Assembly: GCA_014896635.1 (NCBI GenBank)
Contig: JADBKA010000031.1
Coordinates: forward strand, 1-30,496
Direction: 5' to 3'
Length of the DNA stretch: 30,496 bases
Source of the DNA: Ktedonobacteraceae bacterium
Lineage (GTDB): Bacteria; Chloroflexota; Ktedonobacteria; Ktedonobacterales; Ktedonobacteraceae
The notes beneath the pieces are model-generated. The model was not told where the DNA came from and searched no databases. It saw only the letters and a program-made list of their open reading frames with translations. Positions 1 to 7,608 of this stretch are shown here, one piece after another (positions within the stretch are counted from its first letter, which is position 1; the number at the start of each line of letters is the position of its first letter). Made by a program: the position numbers and the translations under genes.

Positions 1-719
1 TAAGCAATCACCTCTTTGTCGGGGGTGACGCCTTTGCTTGTATAGAGAGCGCGTAATTCGTCGGCGGATTTGAACGTGCCATCTTCGCGTACTGCCGAGG
101 CCCAGGGGATATTTTTCGCTCCGGGAATATGCCCACCACGCTGTGCCCCTTCCTGGGGCAGGTTGGCCGGTGCCAGCAGTTCTCCACTGTACTCGGCTGG
201 TGAGCGTACATCGACCAGGGCCAGTTCCTGGCTGCCCAGGGATGCCAGAACCTGGTCGCGCAGCGCACGAATATCACTATGTGGTTCTTCAGCTTTGTAG
301 TTTGTACGGGGGTAGCTGGGAACCTCCGTCGTGATTTCTCGTTTATCAGCCAGCCACTTGATGCGACCACCATTGAGCAGGCGGACATCTTTATGTCCAT
401 AATATTTGAGAATCCAGAGTGCCCAGGCGGCGAACCAGTTATTGTTATCGCCATACAGCACAATCGTGGTATCATTGTTAACGCCGGCCTGGCTCAATAG
501 CTCTTCAAGTTGCTCTTTGCTGAGAGGCGCACGCACTAACTGGTCCTGTAACTGCTTCTGCCAGTTAAAACCAACAGCGCCGGGAATATGCCCCTGCTCA
601 TAAGCCTTCGTGTCAACATCCACTTCGATCAGACGCACATTTGGATCGTTGAGGTGAGCCTGTACCCAATCGGCATCTACCAGCGCCTCGGAATGTTTGT
701 AGCCATTGTCTCCTGCCAT
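1..719 (-). CDS. Thiosulfate/3-mercaptopyruvate sulfurtransferase, two rhodanese domains (3' end cut by window edge)
   Basis: The reading frame is open from an ATG at 717-719, preceded by a strong AAGGAGG-like ribosome site, to the left edge (239 codons). It transfers sulfane sulfur from thiosulfate or 3-mercaptopyruvate to a thiophilic acceptor in the cytoplasm. The N-terminal rhodanese domain (about residues 10-130) has HIPGA and the YGDNNNWFAAWALW stretch, in which Asp replaces the catalytic Cys, as is usual for the inactive first domain. The second domain starts near residue 165 with DVRSPAEY and a second HIPGAKNIPW. The visible protein ends at DKEVIAY, just where family members continue with the catalytic C-R-x-G-E-R-S loop, so the active Cys lies outside the window and the thiosulfate versus mercaptopyruvate preference cannot be read. 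The rhodanese family call is firm; the substrate is inferred. Confidence 0.93.
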   Translation of the reverse strand, partial: MAGDNGYKHSEALVDADWVQAHLNDPNVRLIEVDVDTKAYEQGHIPGAVGFNWQKQLQDQLVRAPLSKEQLEELLSQAGVNNDTTIVLYGDNNNWFAAWALWILKYYGHKDVRLLNGGRIKWLADKREITTEVPSYPRTNYKAEEPHSDIRALRDQVLASLGSQELALVDVRSPAEYSGELLAPANLPQEGAQRGGHIPGAKNIPWASAVREDGTFKSADELRALYTSKGVTPDKEVIA

Positions 720-798
720 TTATGCCTCCTTAAGTGTGTGAAATAGATAAACTACCGCAAGCAAGCTGCCCTCTGACCTGCTTTGACAGAACAGGTAG

Positions 799-841
799 CA
801 ATGGTAAAACGCTCTTACCATTGTTGATATTATTGATCAAT
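799..841 (-). promoter_or_regulatory. Paired dyads upstream of the sulfurtransferase, operator-like
   Basis: Two perfect inverted repeats lie 80-122 bases upstream of the sulfurtransferase start: CAATGGTAA (799-807) with TTACCATTG (815-823), and the 10-base palindrome ATTGATCAAT (832-841). On the minus strand a TTGATC hexamer within the palindrome lies 17 bases from a weak TAAGAG in the second dyad. The arrangement suggests a regulator site over the promoter; this is inference. Confidence 0.4.
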
Positions 842-870
842 TATGTTAGTTCGTCAAGAGGTAAAAGAAT

Positions 871-914
871 TTCAGGATAAAGTGTACAGGTATTTCTGTA
901 TACTTTATCCTGAA
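871..914 (-). terminator. Hairpin terminator of the glycosyltransferase gene
   Basis: A 19-base inverted repeat, 871-889 (ttcaggataaagtgtacag) against 896-914, has one mismatch that is a G-U wobble in RNA and a 6-base loop. It lies 33 bases past the stop codon of the leftward glycosyltransferase gene, and a T-rich ATTCTTTTAC stretch follows on the minus strand. It also separates that gene from the sulfurtransferase promoter. Confidence 0.7.
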
Positions 915-946
915 AAGGTGGTCCGGGGAGGGTCTTACCCTCCTGT

Positions 947-2347
947 TTATCTATTTCCTTCACCTCTCATTTGTGCAGCCGTCAACGTCTCCTGCATGAG
1001 CGGGCCTGTCACCATCGGGCTTCTATTCTCCGGCCCAAAAGCAAAGGTCAGTGAACTATATGCTACCATTACTTTGACCTCGCGCCCGCGCATACCGATG
1101 CGCATGGGTGTTGCCTGCACAATCTCTTGCACACTCTTGGCGAACTGCTCGGCTTCAGGCTGCCCGGCCCGCAGGGCAGCGGTCATGATGCCTGGTCCGC
1201 TGATCGAGAGCGAGAGTTTGCTTCCTTTGCCTAGCCGGCTTCGCAGCAGCGGTAAGAGCTTGCGCACCACCTCTGTTACCTCGCGGTCCTCGTGCTCATG
1301 TGCAAGGATGTCCTCTTCGATATTTTCAAGTAAGAAGCGAAAAACGATAACACTCATCGCCTTGCCAACACGTTGCAGGCGCTGGCTGCCGACTTCCAGA
1401 TCTTTTGTCGATTCCACCATCTGCCAGATGTGATGCTTGCGTTTACGCAGGTAATCGTAGTAGCCTTGTAGGCGTGCCAATCCTTCGAGCAGGATTGTGC
1501 CGAGCGTCCATATGGTTCGTACAAAGGTACGCATGGCGAAACTGCGGTCGGCAAGCACCTGGTGAATGATAGGGCCGGCCTTCATAGTCGGGGCCTGGTA
1601 GTTTTGCTGATCGCATATCTGCAAGTGACCTGCGTAGATGCGGCGGCGCTGCCTGAGGAAGTCTCGCACAGTGAGGGGTCCTTTGTTATAGACAATGCAG
1701 GCAGGCTCGTAGATTATGCGGTAACCGAGTTGTGAAATGAGTGCCTGGATGGATATTTCATCGACCGGGCTATCAGATGGTATGCCTGAAATGACGTTTT
1801 TGAAGGCTATCACCTCGCCGAGTTTCGGCTGGACGCGGGCCAGGCGGTCATGCAGGCGCCAGAGCAGGTGTACGGCATGTCCCATAAAAGTCGCGGGATC
1901 ATTGACAGGCACAGGACGTCCCCCGACCATTCCAACCTCAGAATTTTTAAAGGGGGCACACAGGTGCTCCAGTGCAGAGGCATCAGGAAGGACATCCGCT
2001 CCAGTTAATACAACAATCTGGCTGATTGCCTGTTTGAGGAAAAGATTGATGGCTGAAGCTTTCCCTTCGCGTTTCTCCTGTACGTGCAGGCGCACTCGTG
2101 GCTCCTGGAGTGCAATCTCCTCGACAATTGGCACGGTGCGATCTGTGCAGCCGCTGGCAACGACGATTACCTCTTCAATGCGTATAGATGTTTCTCGCTG
2201 TTTGAGTATGGCGTGGATTGTGCGGGCGATATTGGCTTCCTCGTTATAGGCCATGATGCCCACACTACAACTGATACGATCATCATTGTGCTGCGCCTGT
2301 CTTTTTGCCGGCGCTGACTGAGCCTCATATGTCCTCTCCGTTGTCAT
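947..2347 (-). CDS. Family 2 glycosyltransferase
   Basis: This 466-residue GT2-type enzyme transfers sugar from a nucleotide-sugar donor. Visible motifs are the nucleotide-binding start SVGIMAYNEE (about 28-37), VVASGCTDRT (62-71), KREGKASAIN (92-101), a TGAD stretch at 115-118 in place of the usual DxD, the acceptor-side DE at 197-198, and QRRRI at 233-237, a relaxed form of the QxxRW motif of processive GT2 enzymes. A hydrophobic stretch around residues 290-320 may touch the membrane. The roughly 130 C-terminal residues match nothing I recognise. The frame is open upstream to 2530, but I chose the ATG at 2345-2347 because an extended -10 promoter at 2448-2456 would start transcription downstream of the earlier ATGs. 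The product (exopolysaccharide, glycolipid or other) is unknown. Confidence 0.88.
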   Translation of the reverse strand: MTTERTYEAQSAPAKRQAQHNDDRISCSVGIMAYNEEANIARTIHAILKQRETSIRIEEVIVVASGCTDRTVPIVEEIALQEPRVRLHVQEKREGKASAINLFLKQAISQIVVLTGADVLPDASALEHLCAPFKNSEVGMVGGRPVPVNDPATFMGHAVHLLWRLHDRLARVQPKLGEVIAFKNVISGIPSDSPVDEISIQALISQLGYRIIYEPACIVYNKGPLTVRDFLRQRRRIYAGHLQICDQQNYQAPTMKAGPIIHQVLADRSFAMRTFVRTIWTLGTILLEGLARLQGYYDYLRKRKHHIWQMVESTKDLEVGSQRLQRVGKAMSVIVFRFLLENIEEDILAHEHEDREVTEVVRKLLPLLRSRLGKGSKLSLSISGPGIMTAALRAGQPEAEQFAKSVQEIVQATPMRIGMRGREVKVMVAYSSLTFAFGPENRSPMVTGPLMQETLTAAQMRGEGNR

Positions 2348-2447
2348 GGAGCGCCTGACCTTTCCTCTGGTTAGGAAGCCGTTTCTTCTTAGCGCCTTCA
2401 ACCTGCGCAGGCGCGCATCGCGCACGCAAAAATCCTGCGATAGCATG

Positions 2448-2456
2448 ATTATATCA
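2448..2456 (-). promoter_or_regulatory. Extended -10 promoter of the glycosyltransferase
   Basis: On the minus strand TGATATAAT is a perfect TGn extended -10 with a consensus hexamer. Transcription should begin near 2441, giving a leader of about 95 bases before the ATG at 2347. No good -35 is seen at 17 bases, which is normal for extended -10 promoters. Confidence 0.6.
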
Positions 2457-2515
2457 TGTTTCCTGTCGAGATTCTTCCAGACGAAGAGGCTGATTGTCAA
2501 GAACCTGCCGGTATG

Positions 2516-2564
2516 AGCTACTCGCTGCAAGCTACTCCTCGACAGTTTATGCCGGAGAGTAGCT
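2516..2564 (-). repeat. Short repeat AGCTACTC, twice direct and once inverted
   Basis: AGCTACTC occurs at 2516-2523 and 2530-2537 and inverted at 2557-2564, between the acylase stop and the glycosyltransferase promoter. The inverted pair could form an 8-bp stem downstream of the acylase gene, but no T-run follows on the minus strand, so a terminator role is only possible. Confidence 0.35.
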
Positions 2565-2589
2565 CTAAGCTATAAACAGTTGCCAGGCC

Positions 2590-5046
2590 CTAAGGTAGGC
2601 GCGGGAGAAGGCGCAATGTTCCTTCGGCGCTGGCCTCGATCTCTTCGCGTTTGACAAGCATAGGATGGTGCTCGACGGCGAGCCACATTTTGATGAAGTC
2701 ATCATAGTGTTTGCTCGCAGGATGTCCCGACTGGCCGGGAGCGTGGCCGGAGAGCGATGCGTTCATATCCGCCAGGTTGATGATCTGGCGATAGGATGGG
2801 ACCGTGATCACTTCATGTGGCCTGGTTGGCAGCACTGATCCCATATTCGGCGTGTCAACATCGCCACCGACCGCGAAGGGACCGCGATTGAAGAAGCGGG
2901 AGAGCGGCTTGATGATGCCGAGTACGTGTCCGAAGGTGATGGTATGGATTTTACCGTATTGCCAGCGCGAGATATCGTCACCCAGCTTCTCGCGCAAGTC
3001 CTCTACGGCGGCGCTCAACGCTCTTGTCAGTGCTTCATCCCAGGTAGTAGGTCCATTGGGGACCGCTGAGTTTGCAAACCAGCTATCGTCGTGCTCATTG
3101 AGCAGGCGGATCAGCAGTGGCCGGCTGCGGCTGGCATAACCATTGAAGACGGCGAGCAGGGTCGAGCCGACGCCGAGATAGCGCTGGAGCAGCGCTTCGT
3201 CGTCACCAAGTACAGCTTCGAGCATAATGCGCTCCAGCTTTTGCAGCAGCGTTATATGAATGGCGGCGCCAACGCTGTCGGAGGCAAGCACATAGTCCCA
3301 GGTGCGTAGCATGTCGAGGGCAGCTTTTTCCAGTGCGCTGTTGCCCTGTAGTTTTACTACGTGTGGCACAATCTCGCTGGCCGGGATAGAGTAATAGTCG
3401 GCCTGTATGGCTGCCATGTCGGCCATCGTTAATTTGTCTTTGCTGAGCAGCAGGTCGCGGATACGCTGAGCGCGGTAGCCGTTGAGCCATTCGTGTGTGA
3501 TGTAGTAGGGATAGGAGTCGTCCACGACGCGGTTGTTGGCGGTGACGATAAAGTGCTGCGGTGGGTTCAGAATTTGCGGCAGCTCTTCAAACGGGATGTA
3601 TCCTGTCCATTCGTGCTCGCCGGTCCAGCCGGGCATCGGCAAAATCGCCTGGCCTTTTGCGCGTATGGGGATGGCTCCGGCCATGATATAGCCAATGTTG
3701 CCCTCGCGGTCGGCATAGACGAAGTTCTGTGCCGGTACATCCCAGTCGCGTAACGCTTCCAGGAATTCATCCCAGTTCGTGGCGAGGTTCAGCTTGAGTA
3801 CCGATGAGATGATGCGACCTGATTCCAGGCCGGTCCAGCGCAAAGCCAGGGGCAACTCCTGCGCTTCACTGCCGTTGTTGCCTGTATTGTTGGCGTTCAG
3901 AGGTGGCATGCTGGTGAGAATGGGACCGTGCCGCGTGATGCGTACCTCTTCGATGACCGGTTCCTTCTTTCCCTTGACCCTGATCTCTTCGCAGATGATG
4001 CGCGCCTCTTCCCATTGGCCCTGATATTCGTACTGGCGAGGGTTCTGCGGATTGAACTTTTCGATATAGAGATCTTCTACATCGGAGATGGCGTTGGTGA
4101 CGCCCCAGGCGATGTGCTGGTTGTGTCCGATGATCACGCCGGGACAGCCGGGGAAGCTGGCGCCAGTGACGTCGATATCGCCGGCGACGAGATGGCATTC
4201 AAACCAGATTGAAGGCGCAGCCTGTCCCAGGTGCGGATCGTTGCAAAGGATAGGCGCTCCGGTAGCCGTCATTGTGCCATCGACGACCCAGTTGTTACTG
4301 CCGCCCTGCACGCCAAATCCGCTGAGTTCCTTGATCTGCTCATACTGCTCCAGCAGGCCGAGATTGACGCCGCGATAGGCAACGCCGGGAGGAATGATCA
4401 GGGGATGGCGTGGATCGTAGCCGGCTTCCAGTTGCTTCGCCCGCTCAGATCCGAGCTTTGCTATCAGATGAGCGCGGATCACCTCCGTCTCCCAGTTGCC
4501 ACCGAGATTCCAACCCATCATTTTCGCCCACTGAATCGTGTCGGCAGGACTCCACAATTCCGGCTTGCAGCGCAGCAGTGTGAACTCGACAGGCAGGCGC
4601 GAGGAGTTCTGTTCGATGAAGGTGTTGACGCCGCGTGTGTAGGCTCTGAGCACGCGCCGGCTATGGGCTGAAAGGTGTGAGACTTCTTCGGCGGCGGCGC
4701 GATGCAGGCCGAGACGGCGGCAGAAGCGATCTGTTTCGAGCGCAACCGGACCGAAGAGTTCGGCAAGCCGCCCGGCACAGAGGCGGCGGTTGAACTCCAT
4801 TTGCCAGAGTCGTTCCTGGGCGTGGACGTAGCCCTGAGCGAAATAGAGATCGTCCTCATTCTGGGCATAGATATGCGGGACGCCGTAGCGGTCGGTAATG
4901 ATTTCGACCGGCTCATGCAGTCCGTCGAGGCACAACTTCCCCTGCGTTTTCGGCAGCGGACGGCGAGTCACGAGATAATAGGCTCCGCCGGCAATACCCG
5001 CGATACCCGCCAGTGCGAGCAGAGCTTTTTTCCACCAGGATTTCAT
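2590..5046 (-). CDS. Penicillin acylase family protein (Ntn hydrolase), membrane-anchored
   Basis: The 818-residue protein hydrolyses an amide bond, typically of an acyl side chain from a beta-lactam, an acyl-homoserine lactone or a related compound; the true substrate is unknown. Residues 1-28 form a basic start (MKSWWKK) and a hydrophobic anchor or uncleaved signal, so the enzyme probably acts outside the membrane. The alpha region carries EIITDRYGVPHIYA and AQGYVHAQERLWQME. The chain is expected to self-cleave before Ser250 in GGSNNWVVDG, exposing Ser as the N-terminal nucleophile; NDPHLG (269-274) and TANN (502-505, oxyanion Asn) follow as in the family. Length is normal for an uncleaved precursor. 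The ATG at 5044-5046 has a CAGGAGAT ribosome site. It stands alone between cysS and the glycosyltransferase. Family call firm, substrate open. Confidence 0.95.
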   Translation of the reverse strand: MKSWWKKALLALAGIAGIAGGAYYLVTRRPLPKTQGKLCLDGLHEPVEIITDRYGVPHIYAQNEDDLYFAQGYVHAQERLWQMEFNRRLCAGRLAELFGPVALETDRFCRRLGLHRAAAEEVSHLSAHSRRVLRAYTRGVNTFIEQNSSRLPVEFTLLRCKPELWSPADTIQWAKMMGWNLGGNWETEVIRAHLIAKLGSERAKQLEAGYDPRHPLIIPPGVAYRGVNLGLLEQYEQIKELSGFGVQGGSNNWVVDGTMTATGAPILCNDPHLGQAAPSIWFECHLVAGDIDVTGASFPGCPGVIIGHNQHIAWGVTNAISDVEDLYIEKFNPQNPRQYEYQGQWEEARIICEEIRVKGKKEPVIEEVRITRHGPILTSMPPLNANNTGNNGSEAQELPLALRWTGLESGRIISSVLKLNLATNWDEFLEALRDWDVPAQNFVYADREGNIGYIMAGAIPIRAKGQAILPMPGWTGEHEWTGYIPFEELPQILNPPQHFIVTANNRVVDDSYPYYITHEWLNGYRAQRIRDLLLSKDKLTMADMAAIQADYYSIPASEIVPHVVKLQGNSALEKAALDMLRTWDYVLASDSVGAAIHITLLQKLERIMLEAVLGDDEALLQRYLGVGSTLLAVFNGYASRSRPLLIRLLNEHDDSWFANSAVPNGPTTWDEALTRALSAAVEDLREKLGDDISRWQYGKIHTITFGHVLGIIKPLSRFFNRGPFAVGGDVDTPNMGSVLPTRPHEVITVPSYRQIINLADMNASLSGHAPGQSGHPASKHYDDFIKMWLAVEHHPMLVKREEIEASAEGTLRLLPRLP

Positions 5047-5169
5047 AAATTGTTATCTCCTGATTCTCTATATAACAGGCATAGATTAAAGCGGCGAACG
5101 ATCCACAACGGTGTGGTGGTATTGCTCTCGTCCTATTGTAGATAACAGATGGCCGGGCCTGCCAGTCTA

Positions 5170-5178
5170 TTTATACCA
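5170..5178 (-). promoter_or_regulatory. Extended -10 promoter candidate for the acylase gene
   Basis: On the minus strand TGGTATAAA matches the TGn extended -10 with five of six hexamer bases. It would start transcription near 5163, about 117 bases before the acylase ATG. Confidence 0.4.
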
Positions 5179-5238
5179 TAGTTTACACGCTCAAAGCGGT
5201 CGAGACCAGCCTCTCTAAAAGAGCTACCTTCTGATCCG

Positions 5239-5388
5239 CTACTTGCGCAACAGCGCAATACCCCAGACGATGAATGCTAGAACGATGAATCCTGGAGCCA
5301 GCAGCAATGACCGGATGATAGATATTGGTTGGTAAATGATAAAATAATATTTATAGGCTTTTCTAAGGTCAACAAAAATTTTTCTGCA
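5239..5388 (-). other. Short open frame encoding a hydrophobic segment, no standard start codon
   Basis: The minus-strand frame is open for 49 codons between TAA (5389-5391) and TAG (5239-5241). It reads a basic-aromatic beginning (CRKIFVDLRKAYKYYF) and a hydrophobic end, LLLAPGFIVLAFIVWGIALL followed by RK, which looks like a real transmembrane helix with a positive stop. The frame contains no ATG or GTG; one TTG and several ATT/ATC codons are available. A TTGTCG-17-TATAAT promoter lies directly at its upstream boundary. It could be a small membrane peptide with an unusual start, the 3' remnant of a lost gene, or chance. I would not call it a gene without transcript or conservation evidence. 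Confidence 0.3.
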
Positions 5389-5416
5389 TTATAACACAGC
5401 TTTGTCAGAGCGACAA
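5388..5416 (-). promoter_or_regulatory. Strong sigma-70-type promoter in acylase upstream region
   Basis: On the minus strand TTGTCG (5411-5416), a 17-base spacer and a perfect TATAAT (5388-5393) predict a start near 5381. It could drive the hydrophobic short frame just below it, or the acylase gene with a leader of about 335 bases. Confidence 0.55.
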
Positions 5417-5459
5417 GAGTGGATATAGTGTATTTTTCTTGTTATACAAGCTTATAATA

Positions 5460-5505
5460 GAGCAGCCCGCTCGATCCTGTGAACAAAGATCGTGGCGGGT
5501 TGCTC
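5460..5505 (-). terminator. Hairpin terminator of cysS
   Basis: GAGCAGCCCGC (5460-5470) pairs with GCGGGTTGCTC (5495-5505), with one G-U wobble and an inner CGATC/GATCG extension. It lies 18 bases beyond the cysS stop on the minus strand. The tract that follows is AT-rich (TATTATAAGC) rather than a clean T-run. Confidence 0.6.
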
Positions 5506-5522
5506 TGTCATCGTAGAACTGC

Positions 5523-6968
5523 TTATCTTACCAGTTCCGTGCCTTTTGCGGTATCGCGCACCTCGAAGCCCATTGCTTTGAGCTGCTCGCGCAGGCGGTC
5601 GGACTCGCGCCAGTTTTTCGCTTTGCGGGCGGCATCGCGCTGGCGCACCAGTGCAAGCACCTCATCGCTCAACTGTACGGGAGCTTTAGGCGCAACGGTA
5701 TCGAGGCGCAAGCCGAGCACGCGGTCAAAATCGAGCACCAGGCGGCGTCGCTCGGCCGGCTCGATTCTGCTTGAGCGAGCCGCCTCGCGTGTAATAGCCA
5801 GGGCTGTCGGCAGTTCGAGATCATTGTTAATGGCTTCGTGGAAGGCGTCGTGGAATTTCTGGGCCTCGGCTGACCATGCCTGCTGCTGTTGTGACTCGTC
5901 GGATGCCCGCGATGCCGGCAGTTCGGCCAGGTCTGCACGCAGATTGTTCAGACCGTTCTGTGCTGCGGCCAGGGCTTCCTCAGTGAAGCTGAGCTTGGAG
6001 CGGTAGTGGGCTGTTAGCAGCAGGTAGCGGAAGGCCATCGGCTCGAAGCCGCGCTCTTTGAGCGTGCTGAGCAGTACGACGTTGCCGACCGAGCGCGACA
6101 TCTTGCTGCTGCCGAAATCCAGAAATTCGCCGTGTACCCAGTAGCGAACCGGCGGTTTGCCGGTCACGCCCTGGCTCTGTGCGATTTCGTCTTCATGGTG
6201 TGGGAATACCAGGTCGATGCCGCCGGTATGGATATCGAACTGCTCGCCGAGGTATTTTGTGGACATGGCGGAGCACTCGATATGCCAGCCGGGGAAGCCC
6301 AGACCCCAGGGACTCTGCCAGTTCATCTGGCGTGTCTTATCGCCGTGTTTCCAGAGCGCGAAATCTTCGGGCGCCTCTTTATCCTCGGCAATCTCCATCT
6401 GCAAGCGGCCGTGTCCGCCGGTGCGCAGGTTCTCGACGGTATTGCCTGAGAGTTCGCCATAATCGGGAAATTTGCTCACATCATAGTAGACATTGCCATC
6501 GCTGACGTAGGCCAGCCCTTTCCTGATGAGCTGCTCGGTCATGGAGAGCATTTCAGGGATGTGATCGGTGGCTTTCGGACTCAGGTGAGGAGGGAGAATG
6601 TTCACCTCCGCCGAGTCGCGCTCGTATTGGGCCGTGTAATAGGCGGCGATCTCGTAGGCCGAGCGCCCGGTTTTGCGCGCTTCCTGCTCGATTTTGTCCT
6701 GTCCGCTCTCTTCGTGATCAGCTACATACAGATGTCCGACGTCGGTGATATTGCGCACCAGGAACACCTGGTAGCCGTTGTATTCAAGCATGCGCCTGAG
6801 CCAGTCGGTCATCATGAAGGTACGCAGGTTGCCAACGTGAATATCTTTATAGACGGTCGGGCCGCAGCTATAGATGCCCACCTGTGGCGGGTGGAGCGGC
6901 TCGAATAGCTCTTTTTTGCGTGTCAATGTATTATACAGGTAGATCGGTTTCGGCGAAACGGTTGACAT
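5523..6968 (-). CDS. cysS: Cysteine--tRNA ligase
   Basis: The 481-residue class I synthetase charges tRNA-Cys with cysteine in the cytoplasm. Visible signatures are SCGPTVY with zinc ligand Cys35, the HIGH variant HVGN (44-47), zinc-site Cys232 in WHIECSAM, the paired His in FPHHEDE (255-261), and KMSRS (289-293), the KMSKS loop. The C-terminal helical and anticodon-binding parts follow, ending with the usual small domain (RDAARKAKNWRESDRLR). I chose the ATG at 6966-6968, which has a GGAGAGGAACC ribosome site; a GTG at 6998 sits at the predicted transcription start and is therefore unlikely. It is a complete, ordinary copy in a single-gene unit with its own promoter and terminator. Confidence 0.98.
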   Translation of the reverse strand: MSTVSPKPIYLYNTLTRKKELFEPLHPPQVGIYSCGPTVYKDIHVGNLRTFMMTDWLRRMLEYNGYQVFLVRNITDVGHLYVADHEESGQDKIEQEARKTGRSAYEIAAYYTAQYERDSAEVNILPPHLSPKATDHIPEMLSMTEQLIRKGLAYVSDGNVYYDVSKFPDYGELSGNTVENLRTGGHGRLQMEIAEDKEAPEDFALWKHGDKTRQMNWQSPWGLGFPGWHIECSAMSTKYLGEQFDIHTGGIDLVFPHHEDEIAQSQGVTGKPPVRYWVHGEFLDFGSSKMSRSVGNVVLLSTLKERGFEPMAFRYLLLTAHYRSKLSFTEEALAAAQNGLNNLRADLAELPASRASDESQQQQAWSAEAQKFHDAFHEAINNDLELPTALAITREAARSSRIEPAERRRLVLDFDRVLGLRLDTVAPKAPVQLSDEVLALVRQRDAARKAKNWRESDRLREQLKAMGFEVRDTAKGTELVR

Positions 6969-7003
6969 CGGTTCCTCTCCCTTTACATCTCTGGTCACGA
7001 GTT

Positions 7004-7032
7004 ATTATACCGGAGAATGACCTTCTTTGGAA
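7004..7032 (-). promoter_or_regulatory. cysS promoter
   Basis: On the minus strand a perfect TATAAT (7004-7009) lies 17 bases from a weak -35 TTCCAA (7027-7032). The start would be near 6997, leaving a leader of about 30 bases and no room for a T-box between promoter and gene. Confidence 0.6.
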
Positions 7033-7608
7033 AAAGCTTGTCCTTCACTGGAGGAACGAATCAGGAAGCGCGCAATTCTCTTAGAAAAAACACAATCTGC
7101 TCAAGCAAATGCGCTGATTCCTGTGAAGGCATGGCAGCCCGCATCAAAGGCGTGCGAAGATTGTAGGCGAAGGTTCTGGAGCGCACAAAGGGACGTTCAC
7201 AAAGGCGGGGCTACCGGGCTGAGCCTTTGTGAACGCAGAGACAGGTACAGCTATATGGGTGGTATGTATAGGTAAACTGCTTCACAATAATTTCAATCTC
7301 TGTTGAGCTTCAGAAAGAGAGATGTGCTGATCTGCTCTACGTTGCAGATATGTTCTCCTGTTCTTAATTCTATCATAGATACAATCTGTTGCCAACCCTC
7401 AGATTTTTGAACCGATGGATGTGGTCTGGATACTCTTCATAGTGAGGAGTGGGAAACGCAGTCCCGGCTCTCCAACGAAAGGATGCTGATAACATGGCGG
7501 CAGTGGAGACCAGGGCGACAAGGAGACCGGGCGAGGGTCCGCGCCACCAGGCGCCACCCCTACTATAACCTGGTCATTGTGGTGAGGTTCCCAAATCCCG
7601 GCTTCTTG
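7033..7608. other. Gene-free region between cysS promoter and metH
   Basis: About 575 bases where I find no credible gene on either strand. The only structures seen are the 13-bp inverted repeat at 7194-7235 and a GCGCC/GGCGC hairpin with GGGT/ACCC outer pairs at 7535-7559, which lies 50-75 bases past the metH stop and might be a weak, T-less terminator. Confidence 0.6.
7194..7235. repeat. Perfect 13-bp inverted repeat
   Basis: CGTTCACAAAGGC (7194-7206) pairs exactly with GCCTTTGTGAACG (7223-7235) around a 16-base loop in which GGCT and AGCC can pair further. It has no T-run on either side and lies about 165 bases upstream of the cysS promoter. Its role is unknown; it could be a dispersed repeat or a fragment of a mobile element. 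Confidence 0.6.

Larger units (their letters stand above)
5047..5522. other. Intergenic region between acylase and cysS
   Basis: About 475 bases with no conventional gene. It contains two candidate leftward promoters (5170-5178 and 5388-5416), a short hydrophobic frame without a standard start (5239-5388) and the cysS terminator (5460-5505). The AT content is visibly higher than in the flanking genes at 5330-5460. Confidence 0.7.

Noticed and set aside
843..1433. 196-codon rightward frame at the glycosyltransferase 3' end
   Set aside because: It begins within the terminator region and reads antisense through the conserved glycosyltransferase frame; no motif.
6969..7608. T-box riboswitch for cysS
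   Set aside because: The cysS promoter leaves only a 30-base leader, and I could not find the conserved AGGGTGGNACCGCG T-box sequence on the minus strand upstream.
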